Below are positions 33,840-45,131 of a stretch of 64,000 bases of DNA, piece by piece. Under the pieces are notes generated by a model. The model was given only the letters and a program-made list of their open reading frames with translations. It made no database searches and was not told the DNA's origin. Both the position numbers and the translations under genes were made by a program. The DNA is taken from contig NC_056750.1 of the NCBI RefSeq assembly GCF_019279795.1, positions 825,865,854 to 825,929,853 on the forward strand, in the 5' to 3' direction. This DNA is from Protopterus annectens. Its lineage: Eukaryota > Chordata > Ceratodontiformes > Protopteridae. Every line of letters starts with the position of its first letter. The first letter of the stretch is position 1.

Positions 33840-35080
33840 TCATCTCAACCAGTTAGAATACTAAGTCTAATCCAGGTTCTTTGTAGTTCTGAAAAAGACA
33901 AGGGACCTTAGACTAATACTGGATCTAAGCAACCTAAATCAATATGTCAAACAAAGTTCCAGATGGCAATGGTGCAGTCCAATCTACCTCTATTGAGGAC
34001 GGATGATTGAATGTATTCTATCAATGTCCAGGATGCCTACTATCTGAAAAGATCCAAATGCAATCCAGGAGGTTTCTTTGTTTCTGGCTGTGAGCCGATC
34101 ACTACCAATTCAGGGCACTGCCATTCAGTCTGTCCACATCCCTCCCAGGTGTTCACCAAGATTATGACAATTGTGGCAGCTCATCTCCAACTGAAGGGAT
34201 CCATGCCTTTCCCTATTTGGACAATTGGCTCTTAACTGCTACCTCCAGGGATCTACTGCTGCAACACCAGTCATTCCTTCTGTCTCTTGCAAAGCAGTTG
34301 GGAATATCAATCAATTACAAGAAAAGCAAGCTACCTTCCTCACAGAACATAGAATTTATAGGTTGCCAGATAGACACTGTCCAACAAATTGTGAAACTCC
34401 CCATTGCAGCAGACAATTCATGCAACACCTTCCACCACAGATAAGACTCATTCTACATCTCTTAGGACTGATGACCTGTCCTACTACTCAATCCCATTAG
34501 TGAGACATCACACAAGAGCTCTACAGTGGACATTAACAGAAATTTCACCAACTTCAAACAAGTATCCAACTTACTCGTGTGCAGGAGCCACATAAATTGG
34601 TGGCTTATGCCCCCTTCAGTAATATAGGGCAGATCCTTTTGTCCACCTGCTTCCAAGGCCACAATCACCATAGACACCTGCTTTCTAGGGTGGGGGAGCA
34701 TTTTAAAAGAAATACTATTTAAGGGATGTGGTCATCAACAGTAGTTGAACTTCATATCAGTGCCTTGGGGATGAGAGTGGGTTCTCTTAGCATTGCAGAC
34801 TTTTAAGGACAATCTACACAAGGATGCAATTGCTAATTCACACAGACAATATTTTAGTGGTTTGGTGCATCAACAAACAAGGCAAAACATGTTTGTACCC
34901 TGTTTGCCAAGAAGCCATGTGAGCTTGGCAGTGAGTGATGTCTTCAAACCACTTTCTAGTAGCAATGCACATTTCTGGGACATCAATATACTAACAGACA
35001 GATTGAGGTGATCTATACTAACACCTCATGAGTGGTCTCTCAAAGAAACAGTGGCAATGGAGATTTTCAACCTCTGAGGC
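33840..35080 (+). pseudogene. DIRS-B reverse transcriptase and RNase H, heavily decayed
   Basis: RT remnants: FFVVLKKTRDLRLILDLSNL-type block near 33880-33945, then FSINVQDAYYL (34011), HSVCPHPSQVFTKIM (34130-34175), and a palm motif degraded to FPIWTIGS (34205-34235). FIGCQID at about 34361 closes the RT. RNase H traces occur at 34740-35010 (FSIDN-like and LVHQQTRQ; ILTDRLR). Each block is in a different frame. Homology to copies A and D is clear by position and order. Confidence 0.6.
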
Positions 35081-35644
35081 CAATCTTGCTGTGACATCTT
35101 TGCTTCCTACCTAAACAACAAATGCAGCAGTTATTTCACCCTTATCCCCTCACAGGGACAGTCACTGAGAGATGCTCCAGCTCATTTTTGGTCCCCAGGT
35201 CTCCTTTCCACCTTTCCGTGAATCCCTCTTCTCACAAATTTCATTAAGAAAGCCATGAAGTGCAAGACCAGGGCAATCTTCATTGCCCACTTTTGGCCTC
35301 AGCAGGGATGGTTTCCCTTTCTTTGGCTTCATCTGCTGCACTCACCATGGGTTCTGGATCCCATTTCAGATCTCCTCAGTCTCCCATCTGAGATGCTTCT
35401 ACCAGATCTCCAGTCCCTAAAACTAACCACATTTTTTTCCAACTTTAACGATAGCCAGAGATATTAGACTTTCTTCCCCTGTAGTCCGTATAATTTCTTC
35501 TTCTCAGAAAAATCAACCAAAAAGACTTACAAAAGCAAATGGAAAAGATTTTGTATTTGGACATCCTCAAAGGGATTCCCCTTTTCGGCCTCTCCACCAG
35601 CGATTCTGGAGTTCTTTTCTGAACGTTTTCTAGAAGGTTCTAGT

Positions 35645-36115
35645 TACCCTGTATCTTATAGGCTGCTGAGGATGATTTGTGCCTGGCCTATAGGGCAATC
35701 TCCATCCCTGCCCTAATAGAAGTGATGCACATCCTCAAGTCAAATTGCTCAAGGGTCACTCACTCTAGGGTCCTCAACCTAGCTTGTGACATTAACAGAT
35801 CTTGCTGGAGAGACAGATATGTCTCCCAGAGACTACCGCTTCTCTAGAATGGACTCTCTATTCACGTGAAACTCACTGACCCTATTCAAATGCAACCTAG
35901 ATAATTGGATGGGAGACCACAGATTCACCCCTGGGGTGGCACCCATGCTCCTCATGGACAGGGGTAGCCGGTATTGACCACAGACCCACTCTGTTCATAA
36001 ATTCGTCCTGCAAATTATCCAGAAAAGAACAAATATGGATAGTTGGAATTAACATGGCTAGGCTTGTAAAGGCATTAGTGCCACTTCCCTAGTAACCTCC
36101 TAAGAGCCTGTGAGC
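35645..36115 (+). mobile_element. CR1 3' fragment inserted in DIRS-B (CR1-e)
   Basis: Matches the CR1 C-terminus and 3' end: traces of CWRDRYVSQRLPLL near 35805-35850, LFKCNLDNWMGDH near 35882, then the 3' region with GGCTAGGCTTGTAAAGGC at 36058 and AGTAACCTCCT at 36090. It is closer to CR1-c (50150-50250) than to CR1-b. 5'-truncated. Confidence 0.75.
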
Positions 36116-36229
36116 CAATGTTAGTCTACTATTAATGTGCAGATGGCCACCACTTCAAATTTTCACATAAGATGTAATAATTTATCTACTGCTTCTTTTA
36201 AGTTGATGATGGCTTGTTTTATTTAGACC

Positions 36230-36957
36230 TCCTGTTTGAGATCCAGTTACTCCTTGGGACATTACAGTTTTACTTCAGTCTTTGACCCAAAAACCATTTG
36301 AACCTGCAGCTTCAAAATATTTTAAATTCCTTTCTTGAAAAAATACCTTTTTGGTTGCTATTACATCAGCAAAATGAGTTTTGGAACTACAAGCACTTTC
36401 ATGCAAACTGCCCTTCCTCATTTTCCACAAGGAGAGTTTCACAGAGAACAAATCCTTCCTTCCCAAGGCAGCATTGGAATCTGACCTAAACCAACAAATT
36501 GATTTACATGTATTCTTTCCAAACTTTACTAACAAGGAAGAACATGCCCTACATAAGATTTAGATGTTCATAGGCAACTCAGGTTCTATTTACATCATAC
36601 TAAAGGCTTTAGAAAAACACACCAGATATGTGTATCTTTTTCCAAGAAAGAACTATGATGGTATGTGTCAAAAATTACAATTTCTACATGGCTAGAAGAT
36701 TGCCTTTCATTTGTTTATAAGGCAAAAGGGCTGTCTTTACATTCTAACCCTAAGGCTCACTCTACCAGAGCAATGGCAAATACAACATCTGCAAAAAGAC
36801 TACTTGTCAGTGATGCATGTGCAGCAGTGACTTGGTCTACAGTTCAGACTTTTGTACTTCATTATACGTCGGATGTGCAGTCTAGAACTGGCAAATCCTT
36901 TGGCTTTGCCATTCTCAGGAGTGTCCTTCTTTATGTCCACCCAGGTCCTTTTGGGTA
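36230..36957 (+). pseudogene. DIRS-B tyrosine recombinase
   Basis: Blocks: EPAASKYF (36299 region) and AITSAK (36356), then KLPFLIFHKESF and NKEEHALH (36535). The catalytic part near 36755 reads HSTRAMANTTSAK with the H-x-x-R motif at 36758-36769, followed by AAVTWSTVQTFVLHY with the likely nucleophile Tyr in HY. The first catalytic Arg is expected in the SAK/SAR block and is not certain here. Frameshifts at about 36370, 36560 and 36660. The enzyme would insert circular cDNA by recombination. Confidence 0.75.
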
Positions 36958-37465
36958 GCTTGGGATTCTGTCCTACATGTTGAATCAGACAAAATTAGAC
37001 AACATTGTATACGAACGTTATGTACTTACCATAACAATAGATCATTGTATCCCCACACAGGCAGTCTCCCAGATAGCTTAAGTGACCACGTCTTAATATA
37101 CCTAATACGTAGCAGAACAAGCCAATGCAAAGCCACTAACTATAGATCCACAAGAAATACAAACAAATTTCTCTACTGAGGTTCTCAAAATCTTACTCTA
37201 TAACTGTGACTGGACCTCTCTAAAAACCTTCCCACTTGACCAGGCTGTAGCCTACTTCAACAAAGTATTTCTGCAACAGCTAGACACTGTTGCTCCACTG
37301 TGCATGGTCAAGATTTGAATCTCCCAAAACCCCTGGCTCAGCAAAGAAACCAAACAAATCCTAAAGTCCAGAGACACTGCCTGGTTCTACTACCAAAGAA
37401 CAAAAGACGAGAGCTGCGCAACCATGCAAAAAATGCATTAGGCAAGACAAAAAATCTTATTATAC

Positions 37466-38352
37466 AATTCCTCCCCTAAAACGTGCACGCTGATTGGCCA
37501 GCCCAACCAGCGTGCCCGTTGTAAATCCCTCAATATACTAACGGAAAAGGTCCGTCGCCGGACTTTTTCCGTTAGTATAAAACACTGTCTCGTTATGTTA
37601 AAAGAGTTTAACATAGCGACACAGGTTTAAAAAAAGCAACGGAGATCTCCGTTGCTTTTTTTAAAGCTGTCTCGCTATGTTAAACTCCTTTAACATAGCG
37701 ACACAGTGTGTAAAAAGCAACGGAGATCTTGCGATCTCCGTTGCTTTTTTTTTAAAGCTGTCTCGCTATATTAAATGGGTTTAACATAGCGAGACAGCTT
37801 TAAAATAAGCAACGGAGATATCCGTTTCTTATTTTAAAGCTGTCTCGCTATGTTAAACCCATTTAACATAGCGAGACAGTTTTTTAAAAAAAAAGCAACG
37901 GAGATCGCAAGATCTCCGTTGCTACTGTTCGCTATGTTAAATGGGTTTAACATAGCGAGACAGCTTTACAATAAGCAACGGAGATCTCCGTTGCTTATTT
38001 TAAAGCTGTCTCGCTATGTTAAACCCATTTAACATAGCAAAACAGTGCTTTTGCCCACAGCTCTGATGTACTGCATAGCATGCGCAGTACATCAGAACTG
38101 CTGCAGAATACCACACAGCTGCGGAAGGGCAGTAAAGAGGCATTATACAATGCCATTATTTAAGAAAAGTAATTATTTATTTTCTTAAATAATGTCATTG
38201 TATAATAGCAATAACCCACTTCTGGGTGTGGGTAATGCTGGATTTACCCACGGTTGGCTTTGTTTGGTCCCTCGGGCTTCGCCCTCAGGACCAAACCATG
38301 CCAACCGTGGGTAAATCCAGCATTACCCACACCCAGGCGTGGGTTATTGCTA
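37466..38352. repeat. Hairpin array: about 17 consecutive inverted repeats (foldback insertion)
   Basis: 887 bp lying between two copies of TATTATAC (37458-37465 and 38353-38360). After two short hairpins (about 37484-37515 and 37537-37580) two palindromes alternate. Type A: CTGTCTCGCTATGTTAAA, a 3-4-nt loop, then TTTAACATAGCGAGACAG; six copies between 37585 and 38045. Type B: AAGCAACGGAGATC and its complement with a 0-5-nt loop; five copies. Stems are near perfect and adjacent hairpins touch through short A/T runs. Further hairpins follow at about 38065-38096, 38142-38207 and 38208-38351. No ORF of significance. Superfamily unknown. Confidence 0.9.
38208..38351. repeat. Long terminal hairpin of the array, about 60-bp arms
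   Basis: Left arm begins GCAATAACCCAC and runs through GGGTAATGCTGGATTTACCC; the right arm is its complement and ends GTGGGTTATTGC. The tip is CCCTCGGGCTTCGCCCTCAGG, itself a small hairpin. Flanked by TATAATA on the left and TATATTATA on the right. It could be a separate MITE that landed in or created the array edge. Confidence 0.85.
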
Positions 38353-38360
38353 TATTATAC

Positions 38361-40088
38361 TACCTTGAAAACTAAATACCAACACAATCTGCAAAAATTT
38401 TGGAAAAGTGTAACCCAGATGCTAAAACCCACCCAAACGGCTACCCCCAAACTGACCACCCCGATACCAAAGTTCCCATTGAAACACAATTCATCTCCCA
38501 CTTTGTGACCTCAATTCTATCCCTAGGATCATAGGACAACTCCTCCCACCACAAACAATACAAATACATGCTTTACCCTCAATACACTGTCCACCAGCTC
38601 TATCAAATGTATGCTCTCCAAACTAAAAACCTCATCAACTGCAGCTGACCTACTCCTTAGCTATTTCTTAAATCTCACAGCAGATGATATTGTAGTCCCA
38701 GTCTCCATTTTCATAAACAGATCTATTACTGAAAACTATGTTCCTAAACTCTGGAAAATATCCCACGTCACTCCCATATGCAAAGGGGGACTTTCACTGA
38801 ACTTAATAACTATAGACCCATTGCAATTCTCTCCCCCCTGGCTAAAATCTTAGAAAAATGTATCCATACCAAGATACTAAACTACCTCCTAGAGAACAAT
38901 ATCCTGTCCACTACTCAACATCATTTCTGACCCACCCAAAGCACCACTATAGCCCTCGTCTGTTTCACAGACACAATGAAGCAACTCAAAAATAAAGGCC
39001 TGCCTTTTGGACATGTCCAAAGCATTCAACACAGTATCCCCCAAATCCTGCTAAACAAACTAAACCAATATAACCTACCAAAGTACGCACTAACCTAGTT
39101 CCATAGCTACTTGACTGACAGGTACCAGGCTGTGAAATGGGAAAACTCTCTCTCACCTCTGTTACCTATAACTCCAGGAGTCCCACAGGGCTCTGTCTTG
39201 GGACCCCTATTTTTCACAATTTTCATAAATGACCTCCATACCTCCACACAGCATGCATCTATCATTCAGTATGCAGATGATACTACCTTAATCTGTGCTG
39301 CACAAAATATCCCCACCTTGCAGCATACAACTCAATTAGCATTCTCTGACATAGAAAAATGCCTTACTAAAGCCCAACTTATCCTTAATCCTAAGAAAAT
39401 ACAGCTAATGATCATGACCAGTTCTAACAAAAACTCCAATGGCAGTCAGTTCACCATCTACTCTACAAAGCCTACTCCAATCCCTCCACTGCCACAGGCT
39501 AAGCTCCTAGGAATAACCAGACTGCCACCTAAAATTTGATACTCATTTCAACTTACCTATAAAAAAGTACACGCCAGACAGAGATCACTCTACCGCATTA
39601 AACCATTTCTCACCAACAATACAAGATCCACCATTGCTCACTCCCAATATCTATCCACCCTACTCTATGCATCCCCCATTCTAACTAATCTCAAGAAAAC
39701 TGACCTAAGAAAAATGGAAGCCTGCTACAATAGAATTGCCTGTTTTGCTGCAAATTAACCATATAGATCCCATCACTGTACTGCTCTGTACCAGCTCCGC
39801 TTGCTTGAACTGCCCAACCTACTAACTTATAATCATCTCTGTCTCTGTCACTCTATCTATTACTTCCCCAATAAATCTTCTGCCCTCAAAAGCCTAGTAC
39901 AAAAGCACTCAGTCACCAGGCTTCTTCGATCATCAAGCAAACTATTACTAGAGGTCACCAACAGCAACAATAGCTCTGAAGACTCACTATATAGTAGTAC
40001 AGGGGCTAAAAATGGAACACAGTCCCTATTAGCATACAAAACACATCCTCTAAAGCCTCATTTAAAAACCTCATCAGGTGTCATTTGA
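38361..40088 (+). pseudogene. L2-b ORF2: RT and C-terminal part
   Basis: Linker (38366-38508), then an ATG frame 38611-38853 with a SHVTPICKGG block, a QHHF-type block near 38920, a DMSKAFNTV-like segment in another frame (39013), and 39111-39539 with [20 protein letters not shown], intact YADD at 39269-39280, TTLICAA, LILNPKKIQLM and AKLLGI. The C-terminal part at 39640-40088 reads ASPILT, ACYNRIACF and MLELPNLLTYN. Stops at about 38508, 38853, 39098 and 39537. The RT catalytic motif survives but the ORF does not. Confidence 0.8.
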
Positions 40089-40658
40089 AGCAAAGCTGGC
40101 TGTGCTATGACTGTTCCCCAGGCTAGAGCAATCAGACAAAGCACATACATACTACACCCATCTTACTTTACTAAATCCTCCCTGACATATACTGACCCCA
40201 TCAAGTTAAAAGATTTCTACTTTTAAACCAAGACATTTTCTAGTACTACCACTGTTCTAATTACAAATGGTTACCATGAAACTATGTAATGATTTATATT
40301 ATTAATGAAAGTTTATTTACTTCTGTTGGGCTGTCTTCATACTACTGCAAAAATAATCAAATATACTATGTATGTATTGTATTGTGCTTCAAACCACAAC
40401 TGGATACCATGACATTTATTAATTAAACTTATTATTAATGAATGTTGTTTTTTTATTCCCCTGTATTATGCTGTATTCATACTTCTGTAAAAATATGTCC
40501 ATTGTAAATCTGTATGTATTGTGATGCTGTTTAAACACCTAAATGTATCTGTTATTGTTTTTCCATGTGGAGTCTTTCTCCCCATGCCTCTGCTGAAAAA
40601 AGGCTTTAGCCCAGTCAGGCACCCCTGTTTAACAAATGTAAAATAATATAAAATAAAT

Positions 40659-41111
40659 TGTTCTTTTATTTTTGTATGGTTCAGCTACCCTCCCTCCTTC
40701 CCTCTACCAAATTGTCATTTTTTCATCTTCTGCGGCTTGATCAGATCTTGATGGAATCTTATCTGCCTCTTGTTCCACTTTCCTCTACAGTGAATAATGT
40801 TACACAATCTTATTTCTTTATTCCATCCTGCAATTATTAGAGACCATATGGAATCAGGCAGCAAACTCAATCTAAGGTAAATCAGCTAGTAGTAGTGAAC
40901 TGTGGTTGGGGTAGGAGTCAAAGCTGACAGAGTCAATAGTCTGGTATAAGGCCTCAAGGTCAGATTCGACTGGATCTGAAGACTCACATGTTGCGCCAGA
41001 AGAAAATAAGAGAATCAGATCTATCATTATGGTAGGTACATAACTTTCATTTCTTCTATTGCACAGGCACTGCTCAGTGTTTTCAGTGTTTGTATGACCC
41101 TGTTGATACTG
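40659..41111 (-). pseudogene. DIRS gag fragment in inverted orientation, with unassigned flank
   Basis: 40659-40870 shows no clear coding. The minus-strand frame 41138-40872 reads an acidic Ser-rich segment (DPVESDLEALYQTIDSVSF) like the acidic parts of DIRS gag proteins (compare copy D 45614 and copy E 55255). It is opposite to the DIRS-C sequence that follows, and the two are joined through an inverted repeat at 41112-41276. Confidence 0.5.
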
Positions 41112-44100
41112 ACCCTCTGCAGCAGAGGGGCCAAACACAGGGCTATGGTCACTGGTACTATTTTAAGAAAGTTTGCATGACTGCATTCTCTGAACCTCCC
41201 AGATGATGTTAAAATGAGGTTTTATGTTCTTCCTTAGATAGAGGGTTAGTGTTTGGCCCCTCTGCTGCAGAGGTGATTCAAAGTGTGATGAAAGCGGCAA
41301 GCCGATCCAGGAAATCTCCAAGATTTTTCAGCCCTCCCTTTCCAAAATTGTCCAAGGGATTTCCTATTTCATTATTCAGTTTTGGCAAAAACAGATTAAA
41401 TGTTCTCAACAAAGTCAAGTAAACAGACATTTAATAATAAATGGCCAGGGGGTTCCAAGGAGATGTCTCAAAAATCTAAACCTGAAGAGCAATCTGGTGG
41501 GACTGAATGACTGTTCAAGAGACCTTGTGATCCCATCTCACCCTGGCAGCCCCTTTTTTCTTCCAGAAAGTCTGAATCTCCATTTATCTCTTTGGCAGCA
41601 GCTTTTGTTAGACAAATGGATTCTGCAAATCAGTCATCAAAGTTATAGATTGCAGTGAGAGGAAATTCCTCCCCCACAGGAGAGCTCTTTCCTGTTCTCT
41701 AGATCAGACTCTTTTGTTTCCATCTGTTTTTCTACACATCCCTATTCATCCAGACTTCAGACATTTCTTAAGGTTTTGTATGCCTGGATCACATTATCAG
41801 TTCTCTGCCTTACCCTCAATTCAAAGTGCTTTTCTTCCACAGAAGAAAAAAGATTTTTATTTAGATCTATTTCTATGGTTTTCCACCCAGACTTCAATCA
41901 CTGAGAAGGAATACCTCAGGATTTTGGGTGTCATGGTGTCTATGATTCTCATGATACCCCTGGCAAAACTTCACATTAAAAATTTACAGTGATATCTGAA
42001 GTCTCTTTTGTTCCAGCATCAGTACCCTTTAACCTTTCAAATTCCAGTGCTGTGGTTTGTCAGAAAGATCTTTTGGAGAAGACAACAAATATCCTTGACT
42101 CCAGGTCTTCCCTTCTCCCTCCCTGTTCCAAAGCAGTCAGTCAAAACAGATGATTTGGACTTTGTTTGGGGAACAGTTTCAGGAGGAATGAAAGTGCAGG
42201 GGGTATGGGACACCAAGGGCAGATGCAGCATATAAATATCTAGGACATGTTTGCCCTGATCAAGGCTCTCAACTCTCTGAACCATCTTTGCCGCCCCCCC
42301 CCCCCCCCGGACCCCTAAAAAAGTGGTTTCAGATAATACTACAGTCATTTGATACATCAACAAGCAACGGGGAACCAGGTCATAAGTCTCTTTGCAGACC
42401 AGCCATGTTAGTTTGGGATATAGCTGCACAGCACAATCTCACTCAACAGACACCCTACATTATGTCACAGCAAAATTATGTGGCAGACAGGCTGAGCAGA
42501 ACCAGGACAGACCCTCACAAAAGGCAACTAGATCAGGGGGTCTTCCAAGATTTGATCCATCTGTGGATAGTTCCTCATCTTTGAACAATCAAAGGCCTGG
42601 AAAACAAATGTGTTTCTGTTCCTTGGGACAGGAATATACCTGTATGCTTTTGCACTCTTTCCACTAATATCCAGGGTAATTCTGAAGATTCAGAAGGAGT
42701 CCCCCAGTATCATTGTGGTGACTTCTGGCCTGGGAAAGCATGGTTCTCTTTTCTTTTGGAAATGGTCAGGGGCAGTTACTACATGCCTACTCACAAACTG
42801 GATCTACTGACACAAGTACAAACGCACTTCGACATCAATCATCTTCACCTGACTGCCTGGATGAATAGGTCTTATTTCCCTTTAGGCACCTGTTTACTGA
42901 GGACATGCAGCAGGTACTAATGGAGGTAATAAAGCTACTAATAGAAAATCGTACATTAGCAAATGGAAAAGGTTTCCTAGTTGGAGCCAACTGCATAAGC
43001 AGCACTCATTCAGGGCTAGATGTTCTCTGGTTTATAATATTTGTGTGAATTGTTATCCTATGGCTTTTCTTATTCCTGTGTCAAGGTCCATTTATTGGCC
43101 ATTTCAGCATGCCTGCCTATGGATCCTCCTCTTTCAAGGCAGTCACATGTCAAAATGTTCTTGAATGGTGTTTTGCATAAGAGGCCTCCAAGTAAACTGG
43201 TGGCCCCTCCTTGGGATCTTAATTTTGTGTTAGAGAGAAACTAAGACTTGTTACATTTGAACCAGTTAATTTTTATGACTTGAGGTTCTTAACATGGAAA
43301 ACATTTTAACTGATGGGTTCTGCAAGAAGGGCATCTGAGTTGCAAGCTCTTATGGTGAGTCAACTGTATCTCATTTTCCATACCAACAGGGTTTCTTTGA
43401 GAACTAATCTTTCTTTTATGCCTAAAGTCATATCCAAGTTTACTTTAAGCCAAACTATCCATTTCCCATTTTTTCACAGAACCTAAGCATGAGGGAGAAA
43501 GCATACTACATTCCTTAGATGTCCACAGACAACTTAGGTACTATCTTGACAGAACTAACTCTTTCAGATCTCCAGATCAATTGTTTACTTCATGTGAAGC
43601 TAAGAAGGGACAGCTTGTGTCAAAACAAGATATTTCCAAATGGTTGTCTAAGGCTTTTAGCTTTAGTTATATTCACTAAAACAAATCTATTCCATGCAGA
43701 GTTGAGGCTCATTGGTTTCATCTATGGATTTTTGGAAAGGGCTGGATTCTAGAAATATTCTAAAAGCTGCTACTTGGTCCCCTCTGCATACTTTTGCAAA
43801 GCACTATAAGCTTAATTCCTTCTTTAGGTCCAGATCAAGTTTTGCTAGGACTATTATCCAGTGGTTCCTGGACTCTTTCCCTTCCATCTCCCAAATGTAC
43901 AACAACCTACCCATGTACCAAAGTCTACTGCAGCAATGATCAATCTGATGAACATAGTACAGTTGTGAAAGTTGAAGTTACCCTAACAGTAGATGTTTGA
44001 ATAATCATTGTTGCTGCAGCAGCTGCACCCTCTCTCCATCCCCCTTGGTTTTTGGTGTGTTTTTATGCCAGGATGTGGACATTTATTTGTTGTTCCTAGC

Positions 44101-44370
44101 TGAGCCCTTTCAGGGCTCAACCTCCCTCTTTCCCTGGTAGGAAAGCTCTGAAGGGCTTTGTACCCAAACTTGTCTTTTAGTCAGCTCAGCTTGAGATGCT
44201 TGACAGTTTGAGTGTGTGAAATGTGCCCTGAAACTTTGGAAGCTGGCTGGTTGTTATATCTTTGGCAGAGGATAACTCATATAGCTAAGGCTACTGCAGC
44301 AGTGATCATTTGAGCATCTGCTGTTACAGTAACTTCAGCTTACACAACTGTACTTTTTGTCACTTGTTTT
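41112..44370 (+). mobile_element. DIRS-type retrotransposon copy C
   Basis: Contains, in order, gag remnants (41160-41640), RT (about 41690-42010), RNase H (about 42140-42600), tyrosine recombinase (42830-43960) and a 3' terminal region. The 3' region has a first block CTGCAGCAATGATCAATCTG near 43931, a 250-bp spacer, and a closing block with CTGCAGCAGTGATCA near 44294 and TACACAACTGTAC at 44340-44352. That two-block layout equals the end of copy D (49249-49650) and fits the terminal plus internal complementary repeats of DIRS elements. Internal deletions have shortened RT. Confidence 0.75.
41690..43960 (+). pseudogene. DIRS-C RT, RNase H and tyrosine recombinase, broken
   Basis: RT: DFRHFLRFCMPGSHYQFSAL (41752) and a later LRILGVMVSM. 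RNase H: TDDLDFVWGTVSGGMKVQGV (42138-42195), VSDNTTVI-like sequence near 42326, and YVADRLSRT (42477). Recombinase: KSYISKWKRFPSWSQ-type start near 42945, PPWDLNF (43205), then LKAATWSPLHTFAKHYKLNS with the HY tyrosine at 43796-43808. The usual HSTR box is degraded (AHWF near 43710), so a catalytic His/Arg pair is lost. Confidence 0.7.
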
Positions 44371-44524
44371 TTAAAATGCCAGACAAGTTTACATGCACTT
44401 AAGTAACTCAGAATTGATTAACAAACAACCAGTTTACAGAGTGGCTAATATATACTCATTTCCAAATGTACAAATGTACAACTGCTTAACTGGCAGACAG
44501 GTAACTAACACCTAATTGATGCCC
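44371..44524. other. Short non-coding spacer between DIRS-C and DIRS-D
   Basis: About 150 bp, AT-rich, no feature recognised except short repeats of AAATGTACA near 44465-44480. It may hold the degraded outermost left end of DIRS-D. Confidence 0.4.
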
Positions 44525-44600
44525 TTACATTCACTGCTGCAGTATTCATTACATATGGGATTCCCTGCCAAGGAAGCCCAATGTCCAGCCAGTCTCCTAC
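44525..44600. repeat. DIRS-D left inverted terminal repeat
   Basis: CTGCAGTATTCATTACATAT and GGGATTCCCTGCCA are complementary to 49558-49604. A third related stretch (49235-49345, with TAATGAATACTGCAGCAGCG) is the inner partner, consistent with the internal complementary region used for cDNA circle formation. Confidence 0.85.
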
Positions 44601-45131
44601 TGTTGCTTTAAGGTACACTGAATGTCAGCCAAACCCTCCTTGCGTAAGGCATAAAGATGACGTTCAGGAGTACCATCCTCAGAACTTCTTTGCCGCAAGT
44701 CTGAACACTGTTTCTTACCAGTCTGTTTGCCTACATCCATTTTCTGCCATTTTTACTGTATTTTTGGGATTACTCCTGTTTGCTGAAGTCCTCACCAGTG
44801 CAGATAAGTACCCAGTTGGGGTTTGTTCTTTTTCTTGAATTGTTTTGTGCAGTTTGTGGTTAAAGTCCTCCGGGAAAGGTAAATGTCAGTGGGAGACAGA
44901 TTCGCCATAAAGCCCACCACGATAAGTGCCTTTTTTGCATAGGTGCTTCTCACGACTATACATCTTGTTCGATTTGTCAGGCGTTCAGCCCAAAAACCCT
45001 TCATAATAGGCTTTCTTCCCTTTCATTGTATCTGTAGAACCAGCATCTTAAACTTCTTGCTAAAGATACATTGGAAAGAACTTCCCATCTGAGGGTCAGT
45101 CATCAGGGAAGAAGAAGGTAAAAAGGTAAGA

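Larger units (their letters stand above)
33140..37055 (+). mobile_element. DIRS-type retrotransposon copy B
   Basis: Order: gag head with a Cys cluster (KKCSACGHKIFPPNP, about 33165-33210), an internally deleted gag (FGPKVKEALTRSEQ, 33304), RT and RNase H (33840-35080), linker, tyrosine recombinase (36230-36957) and a 3' end to about 37055. A CR1 fragment (about 35645-36115) is inserted between RNase H and recombinase. Related to copy A. All frames are broken. Confidence 0.75.
37057..40658 (+). mobile_element. L2-type LINE, copy L2-b, split by a hairpin-array insertion
   Basis: Starts in the endonuclease end (LSDHVLIYL in about 37080-37115), continues through the linker to 37457, is interrupted by 37466-38352, resumes with LKTKYQHNLQKFWKSVTQML (38366), then RT (38585-39540), the C-terminal part (39660-40088) and the 3' tail (40560-40658: TCTGCTGAAAAAAGGC, then AAATAATATAAAATAAAT). 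It is the longest L2 here and the reference for L2-a and L2-c. Confidence 0.8.

Noticed and set aside
37585..38045. CRISPR-like array
   Set aside because: Repeats are themselves palindromes placed back to back with no unique spacers, in a vertebrate transposon. Not a CRISPR array.
40872..41138. Host gene fragment (acidic Ser-rich protein on the minus strand)
   Set aside because: Composition and neighbours fit an inverted DIRS gag piece; no splice structure or wider frame.
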